DNA of 5,533 nucleotides from Gammaproteobacteria bacterium. GTDB lineage: Bacteria; Pseudomonadota; Gammaproteobacteria; GCA-001735895. The notes below the pieces were generated by a model. That model was not told where the DNA came from. It worked only from the letters and a program-made list of their open reading frames with translations, and searched no databases. The translations under genes and the position numbers were made by a program. Every line of letters starts with the position of its first letter. Position 1 is the stretch's first letter. Shown piece after piece: positions 1 through 5,533 of this stretch. The stretch covers positions 1 through 5,533 of the forward strand of contig JARFPR010000333.1 of NCBI GenBank assembly GCA_029288195.1, in the 5' to 3' direction.

Positions 1-1
1 T

Positions 2-1894
2 GAACGCCTCGATATTACCAACTACCTGTCGCATGGCATAACCAGGTTAAGCGAGGATACCGAGGAAGAGTCTTTCACCCATGACGCCGAAGCCTTACCG
101 GGCGACCAGGAAAGCGAAAATCCATTAGAAAAGTTTGCCACCAACCTCAATGAGCTTGCCTATTCGGGAAAGATCGACCCGCTTATCGGCCGCGAGCTTG
201 AGATCGAACGCATCATTCAAACGCTTTGCAGGCGACGCAAGAACAACCCGTTACTGGTCGGTGAGGCCGGAGTCGGTAAAACCGCGATCGCTGAAGGCCT
301 GGCGCGTAAGATTGTCGAAGAAGAGGTACCGGAGATATTGCTGGATAGCACGGTATATGCACTTGACCTTGGCGCGCTGGTCGCCGGCACCAAGTATCGC
401 GGTGATTTCGAAAAACGATTGAAAGCCGTTATCGGGCAACTTACCCGCGAACCAGGTTCAATCCTGTTTATCGATGAAATCCATACCATTATCGGTGCCG
501 GTTCGGCCTCGGGTGGCGTTATGGATGCCTCCAACCTGATCAAGCCGGTATTGGCAAACGGCGACATCAAGTGTATCGGTTCGACAACTTATACTGAATT
601 TCGCGGTATCTTTGAAAAAGACCGCGCGTTGGCGCGACGTTTTCAGAAAATCGATGTGCCCGAGCCAACCACCGAGGAAACCTACCTCATTCTCAAGGGT
701 TTGAAATCACGTTTCGAAGAGCACCACAACGTCAAGTACACCCTGCAAGCCCTGCGCAAGGCAACAGAACTTGCGTCTCGCTATATCAATGACCGCCATT
801 TGCCTGACAAGGCCATCGACGTCATCGACGAGGCAGGGGCGCAACGTCGCCTGCTGCCAACCAAGCAACGCAAGAAAACAATTGGCATTCACGATATCGA
901 AAACATTGTTGCCAAAATCGCACGTATACCGGCCAATACGGTCAGCACCACCGACCTCGATATGCTCAAGAACCTGGGCAAGAACCTGGCGCGGGTGGTA
1001 TTTGGACAGGACGAAGCTATCAATGCCCTCGATGCTGCGATCAAAATGTCACGTTCCGGACTTGGCCGCGAGGCGAAACCCGTTGGTTCGTTCCTGTTTT
1101 CGGGTCCGACCGGCGTTGGCAAGACCGAGGTCTGCCGTCAGATTGCCAAGATTATGGGAATCGAGTTGATTCGATTCGATATGTCGGAATACATGGAGCG
1201 CCACACTGTATCGCGACTGATCGGCGCGCCTCCGGGCTACGTCGGTTACGATCAGGGCGGCCTGCTCACCGAAGAACTCAACAAGCATCCGTACTCGGTC
1301 GTATTGCTGGATGAAATCGAAAAAGCGCATCCCGATGTTTTCAACCTGCTGCTACAGGTCATGGACAGCGGTACCCTAACCGACAGCAATGGCCGCAAGG
1401 CAGATTTTCGTAATACGATTCTGATCATGACCACGAATGCCGGTGCCGAGCAGATGAGTCGAGCCTCGATGGGCTTCACCTTGCAAGATCACACGCTTGA
1501 TGCAGGCGAGGCGATTAAGAAGGTGTTTACGCCAGAGTTCAGAAATCGACTCGACGCGACCATTCAGTTCAAGGCGCTCGATACAAACGTGATCCTGAAC
1601 GTGGTCGACAAGTTCCTGATCGAGCTTGAATCACAACTCGAAGCGAAGAAAGTCAGCATGACGGTCAGCGATGCCGCGCGTCGTTGGTTAGCCGACAAAG
1701 GCTACGACCCTAAAATGGGCGCTCGACCGATGGCGCGGGTTATCCAGGATGAAATCAAACAGGTACTCGCAAACGAGCTCCTGTTTGGCGAGTTGACCAG
1801 CGGCGGCAGGGTGAAGATCGATATTAAGGATGGCAGCTTGCACTGCCAGGTGATAAAGACGCAGAAGCCGAAACAAAAGGCCCCGGTCAGCTAG
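2..1894 (+). CDS. clpA: ATP-dependent Clp protease ATP-binding subunit ClpA (5' partial)
   Basis: ClpA is the AAA+ unfoldase that feeds proteins to the ClpP peptidase in the cytoplasm; ClpS hands it N-degron substrates. The frame is open from base 2 to the TAG at 1892-1894 and gives 630 residues. The family is about 755 residues, so roughly the first 125 (the ClpS-binding N domain) lie off the window; a start near 338 would cut through the first ATPase module and is wrong. Visible in partial numbering: Walker A GEAGVGKT (87-94), D1 pore loop KYRG (131-134), Walker B ILFIDE (154-159), arginine-finger region RALARRF, second Walker A GPTGVGKT (368-375), D2 pore loop GYVG (412-415), Walker B VVLLDE (433-438), FTPEFRNRLD, and sensor-2 GARPMARVIQ. 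The ClpP-docking tripeptide, IGL in E. coli, reads MGF (490-492). Its presence separates ClpA from ClpB, which has no docking loop. clpS would be expected just upstream. No terminator is visible after the stop. Confidence 0.97.
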   Translation, partial: ERLDITNYLSHGITRLSEDTEEESFTHDAEALPGDQESENPLEKFATNLNELAYSGKIDPLIGRELEIERIIQTLCRRRKNNPLLVGEAGVGKTAIAEGLARKIVEEEVPEILLDSTVYALDLGALVAGTKYRGDFEKRLKAVIGQLTREPGSILFIDEIHTIIGAGSASGGVMDASNLIKPVLANGDIKCIGSTTYTEFRGIFEKDRALARRFQKIDVPEPTTEETYLILKGLKSRFEEHHNVKYTLQALRKATELASRYINDRHLPDKAIDVIDEAGAQRRLLPTKQRKKTIGIHDIENIVAKIARIPANTVSTTDLDMLKNLGKNLARVVFGQDEAINALDAAIKMSRSGLGREAKPVGSFLFSGPTGVGKTEVCRQIAKIMGIELIRFDMSEYMERHTVSRLIGAPPGYVGYDQGGLLTEELNKHPYSVVLLDEIEKAHPDVFNLLLQVMDSGTLTDSNGRKADFRNTILIMTTNAGAEQMSRASMGFTLQDHTLDAGEAIKKVFTPEFRNRLDATIQFKALDTNVILNVVDKFLIELESQLEAKKVSMTVSDAARRWLADKGYDPKMGARPMARVIQDEIKQVLANELLFGELTSGGRVKIDIKDGSLHCQVIKTQKPKQKAPVS

Positions 1895-1899
1895 AAACG

Positions 1900-2118
1900 C
1901 TACCTGTCGCGGAAAGTAATCCGACCCTTGGTTAGATCGTAAGGCGTTAACTCCACCGTAACCGTATCACCGGTTAGAATCCTGATGTAATGCTTGCGCA
2001 TCTTGCCGGATATATGGGCTGTTACTACATGCCCGTTTTCCAATTCGACACGAAACATGGTATTTGGCAAAGTATCCTTCACCACGCCTCGCATTTCGAT
2101 ATGATCGCCTTTTGGCAT
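1900..2118 (-). CDS. infA: Translation initiation factor IF-1
   Basis: IF-1 is a small single-domain OB-fold protein that sits in the A site of the 30S subunit and helps IF-2 and IF-3 select the initiator tRNA. The product is 72 residues, the usual length, and is nearly identical to E. coli IF-1 through the core: TLPNTMFRVELENGHVVTAH, then HISGKMRK, YIRILTGD and VTVELTPYDL, ending KGRITFRDR. An in-frame ATG at 2152-2154 would add 12 residues (MDNGALYTLSEN). I reject it because IF-1 normally begins at the residue chosen here and because that ATG lies inside the spacer of the predicted promoter. A weak purine-rich Shine-Dalgarno-like GAGTGAG precedes the chosen ATG. The gene is convergent with clpA, with 5 bp between stop codons, and divergent from fabD. 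In E. coli infA is also convergent with clpA, but there the tRNA gene serW lies between them; no tRNA fits here. Confidence 0.97.
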   Translation of the reverse strand: MPKGDHIEMRGVVKDTLPNTMFRVELENGHVVTAHISGKMRKHYIRILTGDTVTVELTPYDLTKGRITFRDR

Positions 2119-2145
2119 ATTCTCACTCAGTGTGTAAAGCGCGCC

Positions 2146-2173
2146 ATTATCCATTATTTAACGGGTATATCAA
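2146..2173 (-). promoter_or_regulatory. sigma70-type promoter of infA
   Basis: Read on the minus strand there is a -35 TTGATA (2173-2168; 5 of 6 to consensus), a 16-bp spacer and a -10 GATAAT (2151-2146; 5 of 6). Transcription should start near 2139, leaving a leader of about 20 nt before the infA ATG at 2118. The bases right after the -10 are GGCGCG. A GC-rich discriminator of this kind is typical of promoters turned down by ppGpp/DksA, which would suit a translation factor gene. This is inferred from sequence only. Confidence 0.6.
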
Positions 2174-2181
2174 TAGAGCGA

Positions 2182-2209
2182 TTAACGCAGCGTAAAACCC
2201 TGTGATACC
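2182..2209 (+). promoter_or_regulatory. weak candidate promoter for fabD
   Basis: fabD is the first gene of its strand and its upstream neighbour is divergent, so a promoter must lie in about 2119-2237. The best match I see is TTAACG (2182-2187), a 16-bp spacer ending in TGT (an extended -10 element), and GATACC (2204-2209). The match is poor (4 of 6 and 3 of 6), so only the presence of a promoter in this interval is well supported, not this exact site. Confidence 0.25.
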
Positions 2210-2220
2210 ATCCAGTTTTT

Positions 2221-2233
2221 TCTAATAATTAGA
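2221..2233. repeat. Perfect 13-bp palindrome just before fabD
   Basis: TCTAAT-A-ATTAGA is a perfect inverted repeat ending 4 bp before the fabD ATG and following a run of six T. The single-base centre is too short for an RNA hairpin loop, so if it is functional it would be a protein-binding site on DNA. It also takes the place where a Shine-Dalgarno sequence would be expected. It matches no operator I can name and may be chance in AT-rich sequence. Confidence 0.35.
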
Positions 2234-2237
2234 ATCC

Positions 2238-3179
2238 ATGACAAGTTTCGCCTACGTTTTTCCAGGCCAGGGCTCGCAATCACTCGGCATGATGACCGCC
2301 TGGGAAGATCATCAATCTACCGTGACCGGGGTATTCGACGAAGCCTCGAGCGCCTTGGGTTACGATCTCTGGTCGGTGGTAATCGATGGCCCGGTTGAAC
2401 GTCTCAACCAGACCGAAATCACGCAACCAGCCATGCTCTGTGCCGGCGTGGCCAGTTGGAGAATTGCCAGCAGCCAGGCAAACATGCCAGGCGCCACCAT
2501 GATGGCCGGGCATAGTCTCGGTGAATACAGCGCACTGGTCTGCGCCGGTAGCCTGCAGTTGGCCGATACGGTAAAACTTGTAGCACAGCGTGGCCGGTTG
2601 ATGCAGACCGCGGTAGAACCAGGAGCCGGCGCCATGGCCGCGATTATCGGCCTCGACGATGATGACGTAATAAAAGCCTGTGATACGGTCACGAGCGGCG
2701 TTGTTGAAGCGGTGAACTTTAATGCGCCCGGGCAGGTTGTTATCGCAGGTGACACTGCCGCGGTTGAAGCTGCCATGGCACAAGCTAAGGATCTGGGCGC
2801 CAAACGTGCCTTGCCATTGCCGGTCAGTGCACCTTCACATTGTTCACTCATGCGAAACGCGGCCGATCAACTGGCCATTGAACTCGAAACACTTGAAATC
2901 AGAATGCCTGACGTGCCGGTGGTGCATAACCAGAGTGCCGCGGTGGCGACGTCAACTGCTGAAATCATCGAACGCTTGACCTTGCAGCTTTACCAACCCG
3001 TAAAATGGGTTGCCAGCGTTCAGGCCATGCGGCAGCAGGGCATTACCGGGTTGATCGAATGTGGTCCTGGAAAGGTCTTAAGCGGACTTACGCGCAGGAT
3101 TGAAAAATCGTTACAGGCATTCGCAGTATTCGATGCCGCCTCGCTCTCTACGACACAACAATCTGTTGGAGAATTATAG
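2238..3179 (+). CDS. fabD: Malonyl-CoA:ACP transacylase FabD
   Basis: FabD moves the malonyl group from malonyl-CoA to the phosphopantetheine thiol of holo-AcpP, supplying the extender unit for fatty-acid elongation in the cytoplasm. The protein has 313 residues against about 309 in E. coli and aligns end to end. Family landmarks are in place: VFPGQGSQ with oxyanion Gln11, nucleophile motif GHSLGEYSA with His92 and Ser93, Arg118 in QRGR (binds the malonyl carboxylate), VNFNAPGQVVIAG (159-171), catalytic His201 in PSHC, and the C-terminal GPGKVL (276-281). The ATG at 2238 is fixed by an in-frame TAA at 2226-2228 and by the conserved N-terminus. No Shine-Dalgarno sequence is visible; the leader is U- and A-rich instead. 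It is the first gene of the fab cluster here and is followed after 2 bp by fabG. plsX and fabH, its usual upstream partners, are not present. Confidence 0.98.
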   Translation: MTSFAYVFPGQGSQSLGMMTAWEDHQSTVTGVFDEASSALGYDLWSVVIDGPVERLNQTEITQPAMLCAGVASWRIASSQANMPGATMMAGHSLGEYSALVCAGSLQLADTVKLVAQRGRLMQTAVEPGAGAMAAIIGLDDDDVIKACDTVTSGVVEAVNFNAPGQVVIAGDTAAVEAAMAQAKDLGAKRALPLPVSAPSHCSLMRNAADQLAIELETLEIRMPDVPVVHNQSAAVATSTAEIIERLTLQLYQPVKWVASVQAMRQQGITGLIECGPGKVLSGLTRRIEKSLQAFAVFDAASLSTTQQSVGEL

Positions 3180-3181
3180 AA

Positions 3182-3922
3182 ATGCTGACTGATAAAATCG
3201 CCCTGGTAACCGGCGCAAGTCGGGGGATAGGCAAGGCAATCGCACAAGCACTGGGCGCCGAGAACGCGACGGTAATCGGAACTGCTACCAGTCAATCAGG
3301 GGCAGACGCCATTTCGGCGACATTCGCCGAAAATAACATCAAGGGCACCGGCATGGTGCTCGATGTTGCCGACCCGGAATCGGTTACAGACTGCATTAAG
3401 CAGGTCACCGAGGAATTTGGCGCACCTGATATCCTGGTCAATAATGCGGGCATAACCCGCGACACCCTGCTAATGATGATGAAAGACGCGCAATGGGAAG
3501 ACATCATCAACACCAACCTCGGTTCGGTTTTCCGCATGAGCAAGGCGGTGCTGCGACCCATGATGAAAAAACGTGACGGCCGCATAATAAATATCTCTTC
3601 AGTGGTCGGCGCTACCGGTAATCCGGGCCAGTCGAATTATGCCGCGGCCAAGGCTGGCGTGGTTGGTTTTAGCAAATCACTGGCCCGCGAAATCGGGTCT
3701 CGTAACATTACGGTGAATACCGTTGCGCCAGGGTTTATTGACACCGACATGACACGCGAACTGGCACAGGAACAACGCGAAATGCTGTCCAGCCAAATTC
3801 CGCTGGGACGTCTCGGGGCGGTCGAGGATGTCGCCGCGGCAGTTGTATTCCTGGCCTCACCAGCGGCCGCCTATATCACTGGAGAAACGATTCACGTTAA
3901 CGGTGGAATGTATATGCCATAA
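3182..3922 (+). CDS. fabG: 3-oxoacyl-ACP reductase FabG
   Basis: FabG is the NADPH-dependent short-chain dehydrogenase that reduces 3-oxoacyl-ACP to (R)-3-hydroxyacyl-ACP, the first reduction of each elongation cycle. The 246 residues match the usual 244-248. A Rossmann fold starts at once with TGASRGIG (10-17), followed by NNAG (87-90). The SDR catalytic tetrad is Asn112, Ser140, Tyr153 and Lys157 (YAAAK), followed by VNTVAPGFIDTDM and the C-terminal ITGETIHVNGGMYM, a typical FabG ending. Spacing of the catalytic residues equals that in E. coli FabG. The start is supported by GGAGA at 3168-3172, inside the end of fabD, 9 nt before the ATG. The 2-bp gap to fabD implies cotranscription and coupled translation. 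Many SDR enzymes resemble FabG, but the position between fabD and acpP makes this the biosynthetic one. Confidence 0.98.
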   Translation: MLTDKIALVTGASRGIGKAIAQALGAENATVIGTATSQSGADAISATFAENNIKGTGMVLDVADPESVTDCIKQVTEEFGAPDILVNNAGITRDTLLMMMKDAQWEDIINTNLGSVFRMSKAVLRPMMKKRDGRIINISSVVGATGNPGQSNYAAAKAGVVGFSKSLAREIGSRNITVNTVAPGFIDTDMTRELAQEQREMLSSQIPLGRLGAVEDVAAAVVFLASPAAAYITGETIHVNGGMYMP

Positions 3923-3940
3923 CTCATTAGATCAAATATA

Positions 3941-3949
3941 TGGTATAAA
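3941..3949 (+). promoter_or_regulatory. Candidate extended -10 promoter upstream of acpP
   Basis: TGG followed directly by TATAAA (3944-3949) fits an extended -10 element (TGn plus a 5 of 6 -10 hexamer). The expected -35 position holds no recognisable hexamer, which extended -10 promoters can tolerate. A start near 3956 would give acpP an untranslated leader of about 120 nt. Confidence 0.4.
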
Positions 3950-3978
3950 TCATTGATTCTTAATTAGATTTAAGCTGG

Positions 3979-4027
3979 AAAAAAAATTTATACATTTGTG
4001 GTAACTAATCGGGCTTTTCAATACAAT
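3979..4027 (+). promoter_or_regulatory. Second candidate acpP promoter with upstream A-tract
   Basis: TACAAT (4022-4027; 5 of 6 to the -10 consensus) has only a poor -35, TGGTAA (3999-4004), at 17 bp. A run of eight A followed by TTTATA (3979-3992) sits about 42-55 bp before the predicted start near 4034, where an UP element would bind the RNA polymerase alpha C-terminal domains. AcpP is one of the most abundant bacterial proteins, so a promoter of its own is expected. The fabG-acpP gap (3923-4076) is the most AT-rich part of the window and contains no open frame that looks real. Confidence 0.35.
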
Positions 4028-4076
4028 ATCGCAGCTTACAAGTTGTAGATTTATTAACCCAGGAGAAACTCTCAAA

Positions 4077-4310
4077 ATGAGCTCTGTAGAAGAACGTGTT
4101 AAGAAAATTGTTGCAGAACAATTAGGCGTCAAGGAAGAGGAAGTAACCAACCAGGCGTCCTTCGTCGATGATCTGGGTGCAGACTCTCTCGATACGGTAG
4201 AGCTGGTTATGGCACTGGAAGAAGAATTCGAAACTGAAATTCCAGATGAAGAAGCAGAGAAGATCACCAGCGTGCAACTCGCTATCGATTACGTCAACGC
4301 AAACCTATAG
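4077..4310 (+). CDS. acpP: Acyl carrier protein AcpP
   Basis: AcpP carries the growing acyl chain as a thioester on a 4'-phosphopantetheine arm and shuttles it between FabD, FabF, FabG and the other cycle enzymes; it also donates acyl groups to phospholipid and lipid A synthesis. The 77-residue product is the normal length and nearly identical to E. coli AcpP. The attachment serine is Ser37 in GADSLDTVELVMALEE, the start of recognition helix II, contacted by all partner enzymes. There are 21 acidic and 5 basic residues by count, giving the strongly negative charge typical of ACPs. AGGAG at 4061-4065 lies 11 nt before the ATG. An AT-rich leader with promoter-like elements precedes the gene and an intrinsic terminator follows it, so it is probably expressed above its neighbours. 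Confidence 0.99.
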   Translation: MSSVEERVKKIVAEQLGVKEEEVTNQASFVDDLGADSLDTVELVMALEEEFETEIPDEEAEKITSVQLAIDYVNANL

Positions 4311-4330
4311 AAAGCCACTCGAATCGAAGG

Positions 4331-4366
4331 ATGCCGCTTATCATCTAGCATGTTAAGCGGCATTTT
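4331..4366 (+). terminator. Intrinsic terminator between acpP and fabF
   Basis: ATGCCGCTTA (4331-4340) pairs perfectly over 10 bp with TAAGCGGCAT (4354-4363) around a 13-nt loop. The descending arm runs into TTTTCATTTATT. The stem and T-rich tail fit a rho-independent terminator 20 bp after the acpP stop. No clear promoter is visible between it and fabF, so fabF is probably made by partial read-through, which would keep the enzyme below the carrier protein. Confidence 0.8.
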
Positions 4367-4394
4367 CATTTATTGAGCGAGAGGCCTTACTTGA

Positions 4395-4400
4395 AGAGGA
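4395..4400 (+). promoter_or_regulatory. Shine-Dalgarno site that sets the TTG start of fabF
   Basis: AGAGGA lies 7 nt before the TTG at 4408-4410, an ideal spacing. An in-frame TAA at 4402-4404 rules out any earlier start. The conserved FabF N-terminus (SKRRVVVTGLG) begins at the next codon. Together these fix TTG as the initiation codon. Confidence 0.85.
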
Positions 4401-4407
4401 TTAAATC

Positions 4408-5512
4408 TTGTCAAAACGTCGTGTCGTAGTAACGGGGCTCGGATTGTTGACTCCGGTAGGTAATACCGTCGAAGAGTCCTGGAACAACATTGTTGCTGGA
4501 AAAAGCGGGATTGCGCCAATCACGGCGTTTGATGCCAGCGCTTTTACAACCCGGATTTCGGGTTCGGTTAAAGACTTTGATGCTACCGAGTACCTGACGG
4601 TAAAAGACATCAAGAAGATGGATACCTTTATCCATTTTGGAATCGCCGCGGGTGTTCAGGCCCTTGATGATTCCGGTATCGAGGTCACCGAAGAAAACGC
4701 CGAACGTATCGGTGTTGCAATCGGCTCCGGTATCGGTGGCCTGCCAACCATCGAAAAAAATAGGGATGCCTTTGTCGCTGGAGGCCCACGTAAAATTTCT
4801 CCATTCTTTGTTCCCAGCTCAATCATTAACATGGTATCGGGCAACTTGTCGATCATGCGCGGACTCAAAGGACCGAATATCTCGATTGTCAGCGCCTGCA
4901 CTACCGGTGCCCACAATATCGGTGATGCGGCGCGAATGATTTCTTACGGTGATGCCGATGTCATGGTTGCCGGTGGATCTGAAATGGCGACCTCTGCACT
5001 CGGCGTAGGCGGCTTTGCCGCGGCCAGGGCCCTTTCTACTCGAAACGATGACCCGGAAGCCGCCAGTCGGCCCTGGGACCGTGATCGTGATGGATTCGTG
5101 CTTGGCGATGGCGCCGGTGTCGTGGTACTGGAAGAGTACGAAATGGCTAAACAACGTGGCGCCGATATTTACTGCGAGTTGGTTGGCTACGGTATGAGTG
5201 GTGACGCTTACCATATGACTTCGCCTTCCGAAGGCGGGGAAGGTGCAGCACGCTGCATGGTTAATGCCATGAAAGATGCCGGCCTGAATGCAGAGGACAT
5301 CGACTATATCAATGCCCATGGAACTTCGACCCCGGCAGGGGATGTTGCCGAGACCAAGGCCGTTAAACTGGCGCTGGGTGACCATGCCTACAGAATGGTA
5401 GTCAGTTCGACAAAATCCATGACCGGACATTTACTGGGAGCAGCCGGAGGTATCGAAGCCATATTTTCGATCCTGGCATTACGCGACCAGGTCGTGCCAC
5501 CAACCATAAATC
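4408..5512 (+). CDS. fabF: 3-oxoacyl-ACP synthase II FabF (3' partial, TTG start)
   Basis: FabF (KAS II) condenses malonyl-ACP with acyl-ACP, releasing CO2 and extending the chain by two carbons; in E. coli it makes cis-vaccenate from palmitoleate. 368 genuine codons of the usual ~413 are present. The thiolase-fold catalytic set is complete in full-length numbering: Cys164 in SACTTGAHNIG, His304 in NAHGTSTPAGD, Lys336 and His341 in SSTKSMTGHLLGAAGG. The CTTGAHNIG context resembles FabF rather than FabB (CATSAHCIG). The start is TTG, with a good ribosome site at 4395-4400 and an in-frame stop just upstream. The last authentic residues are PPTIN; the following codons read from adapter sequence (PVSYTHL) and are not protein. 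The missing ~45 residues include the C-terminal FGFGGTN motif. The terminator in front suggests expression by read-through from acpP. Confidence 0.98.
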
Positions 5513-5533
5513 CTGTCTCTTATACACATCTCC
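5513..5533. other. Sequencing-library adapter (Tn5/Nextera mosaic end), not genomic
   Basis: Bases 5513-5531 read CTGTCTCTTATACACATCT, which is the 19-bp Tn5 mosaic end as it appears when a read runs through into a Nextera adapter. The final CC agrees with the read-2 (i7-side) adapter and not the other one, which continues with GA. FabF homology breaks at the same point: after PPTIN a leucine is usual, and base 5512 (C) fits the first base of a leucine codon. This is untrimmed adapter at the contig end rather than a transposon insertion. Confidence 0.93.

Noticed and set aside
135..422. 95-codon plus-strand open frame inside clpA
   Set aside because: It is a different frame of the first clpA ATPase module, where the Walker A motif and pore loop are read in the clpA frame.
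2119..2154. 12-residue N-terminal extension of IF-1 starting at the upstream ATG
   Set aside because: IF-1 is normally 72 residues and starts at the internal methionine; the upstream ATG sits inside the predicted promoter and has no ribosome site.
1990..2205. 71-codon plus-strand open frame across infA and the intergenic region
   Set aside because: It is antisense to nearly invariant IF-1 codons and overlaps the infA promoter; the predicted peptide has no family features.
2280..2851. Two overlapping minus-strand open frames of 163-167 codons opposite fabD
   Set aside because: Both are antisense to the conserved fabD coding sequence, in different frames, with no recognisable product or convincing ribosome site.
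4819..5430. 203-codon open frame on the minus strand opposite fabF
   Set aside because: It lies wholly antisense to a highly conserved gene with intact catalytic motifs. Its translation resembles no family I know and is what a codon-biased gene leaves in the opposite strand.
5513..5533. Tn5-like transposon end, suggesting a mobile element insertion in fabF
   Set aside because: The hyperactive mosaic end followed by CC is the Nextera adapter. A natural IS50 end would differ from the mosaic end, and the window stops at once after it.
1..5533. CRISPR arrays, tRNA or rRNA genes, riboswitches, long direct repeats
   Set aside because: Both strands were read for repeated units, tRNA-like cloverleaf signals and known leader elements. 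Non-coding gaps are all under 160 bp and none holds such a structure.

Overview
The window is a piece of ordinary bacterial chromosome, most likely from a gammaproteobacterium. Three things point there: the tail-to-tail clpA/infA pair is a gammaproteobacterial arrangement, IF-1, AcpP and FabF are very close to the Escherichia coli proteins as I remember them, and the ClpA is of the proteobacterial ClpAP type. Base composition looks roughly balanced, except for an AT-rich stretch in front of acpP. No mobile element, phage gene, CRISPR array, tRNA or rRNA was seen.

Layout. Positions 2-1894 (+) carry clpA without its 5' end; the N-terminal adaptor-binding domain is missing and both ATPase modules are complete. 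infA (1900-2118, -) ends 5 bp from the clpA stop. A short divergent control region (2119-2237) holds a good sigma70-type promoter for infA. The rest is the core fatty-acid synthesis cluster on the + strand: fabD (2238-3179), fabG (3182-3922), acpP (4077-4310) and fabF (4408 to the window end, 3' truncated). A 154-bp AT-rich leader with promoter-like sequences precedes acpP. A strong intrinsic terminator hairpin lies between acpP and fabF.

How the genes work together. FabD loads malonyl groups onto the phosphopantetheine arm of AcpP, FabF condenses malonyl-ACP with a growing acyl-ACP, and FabG reduces the 3-oxoacyl-ACP product. The leader and terminator around acpP would let the carrier protein be made in excess over the enzymes. 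ClpA (protein unfolding for ClpP) and IF-1 (translation initiation) are unrelated housekeeping neighbours. The plsX-fabH block that usually sits upstream of fabD in gammaproteobacteria is absent; infA-clpA occupies that side.

The last 21 bases are not genomic. They match the Tn5/Nextera mosaic end plus two adapter bases, so the contig ends in library adapter and the real fabF sequence stops at about 5512. I found no undescribed system. The points worth a second look are gene order, regulation and this artefact.
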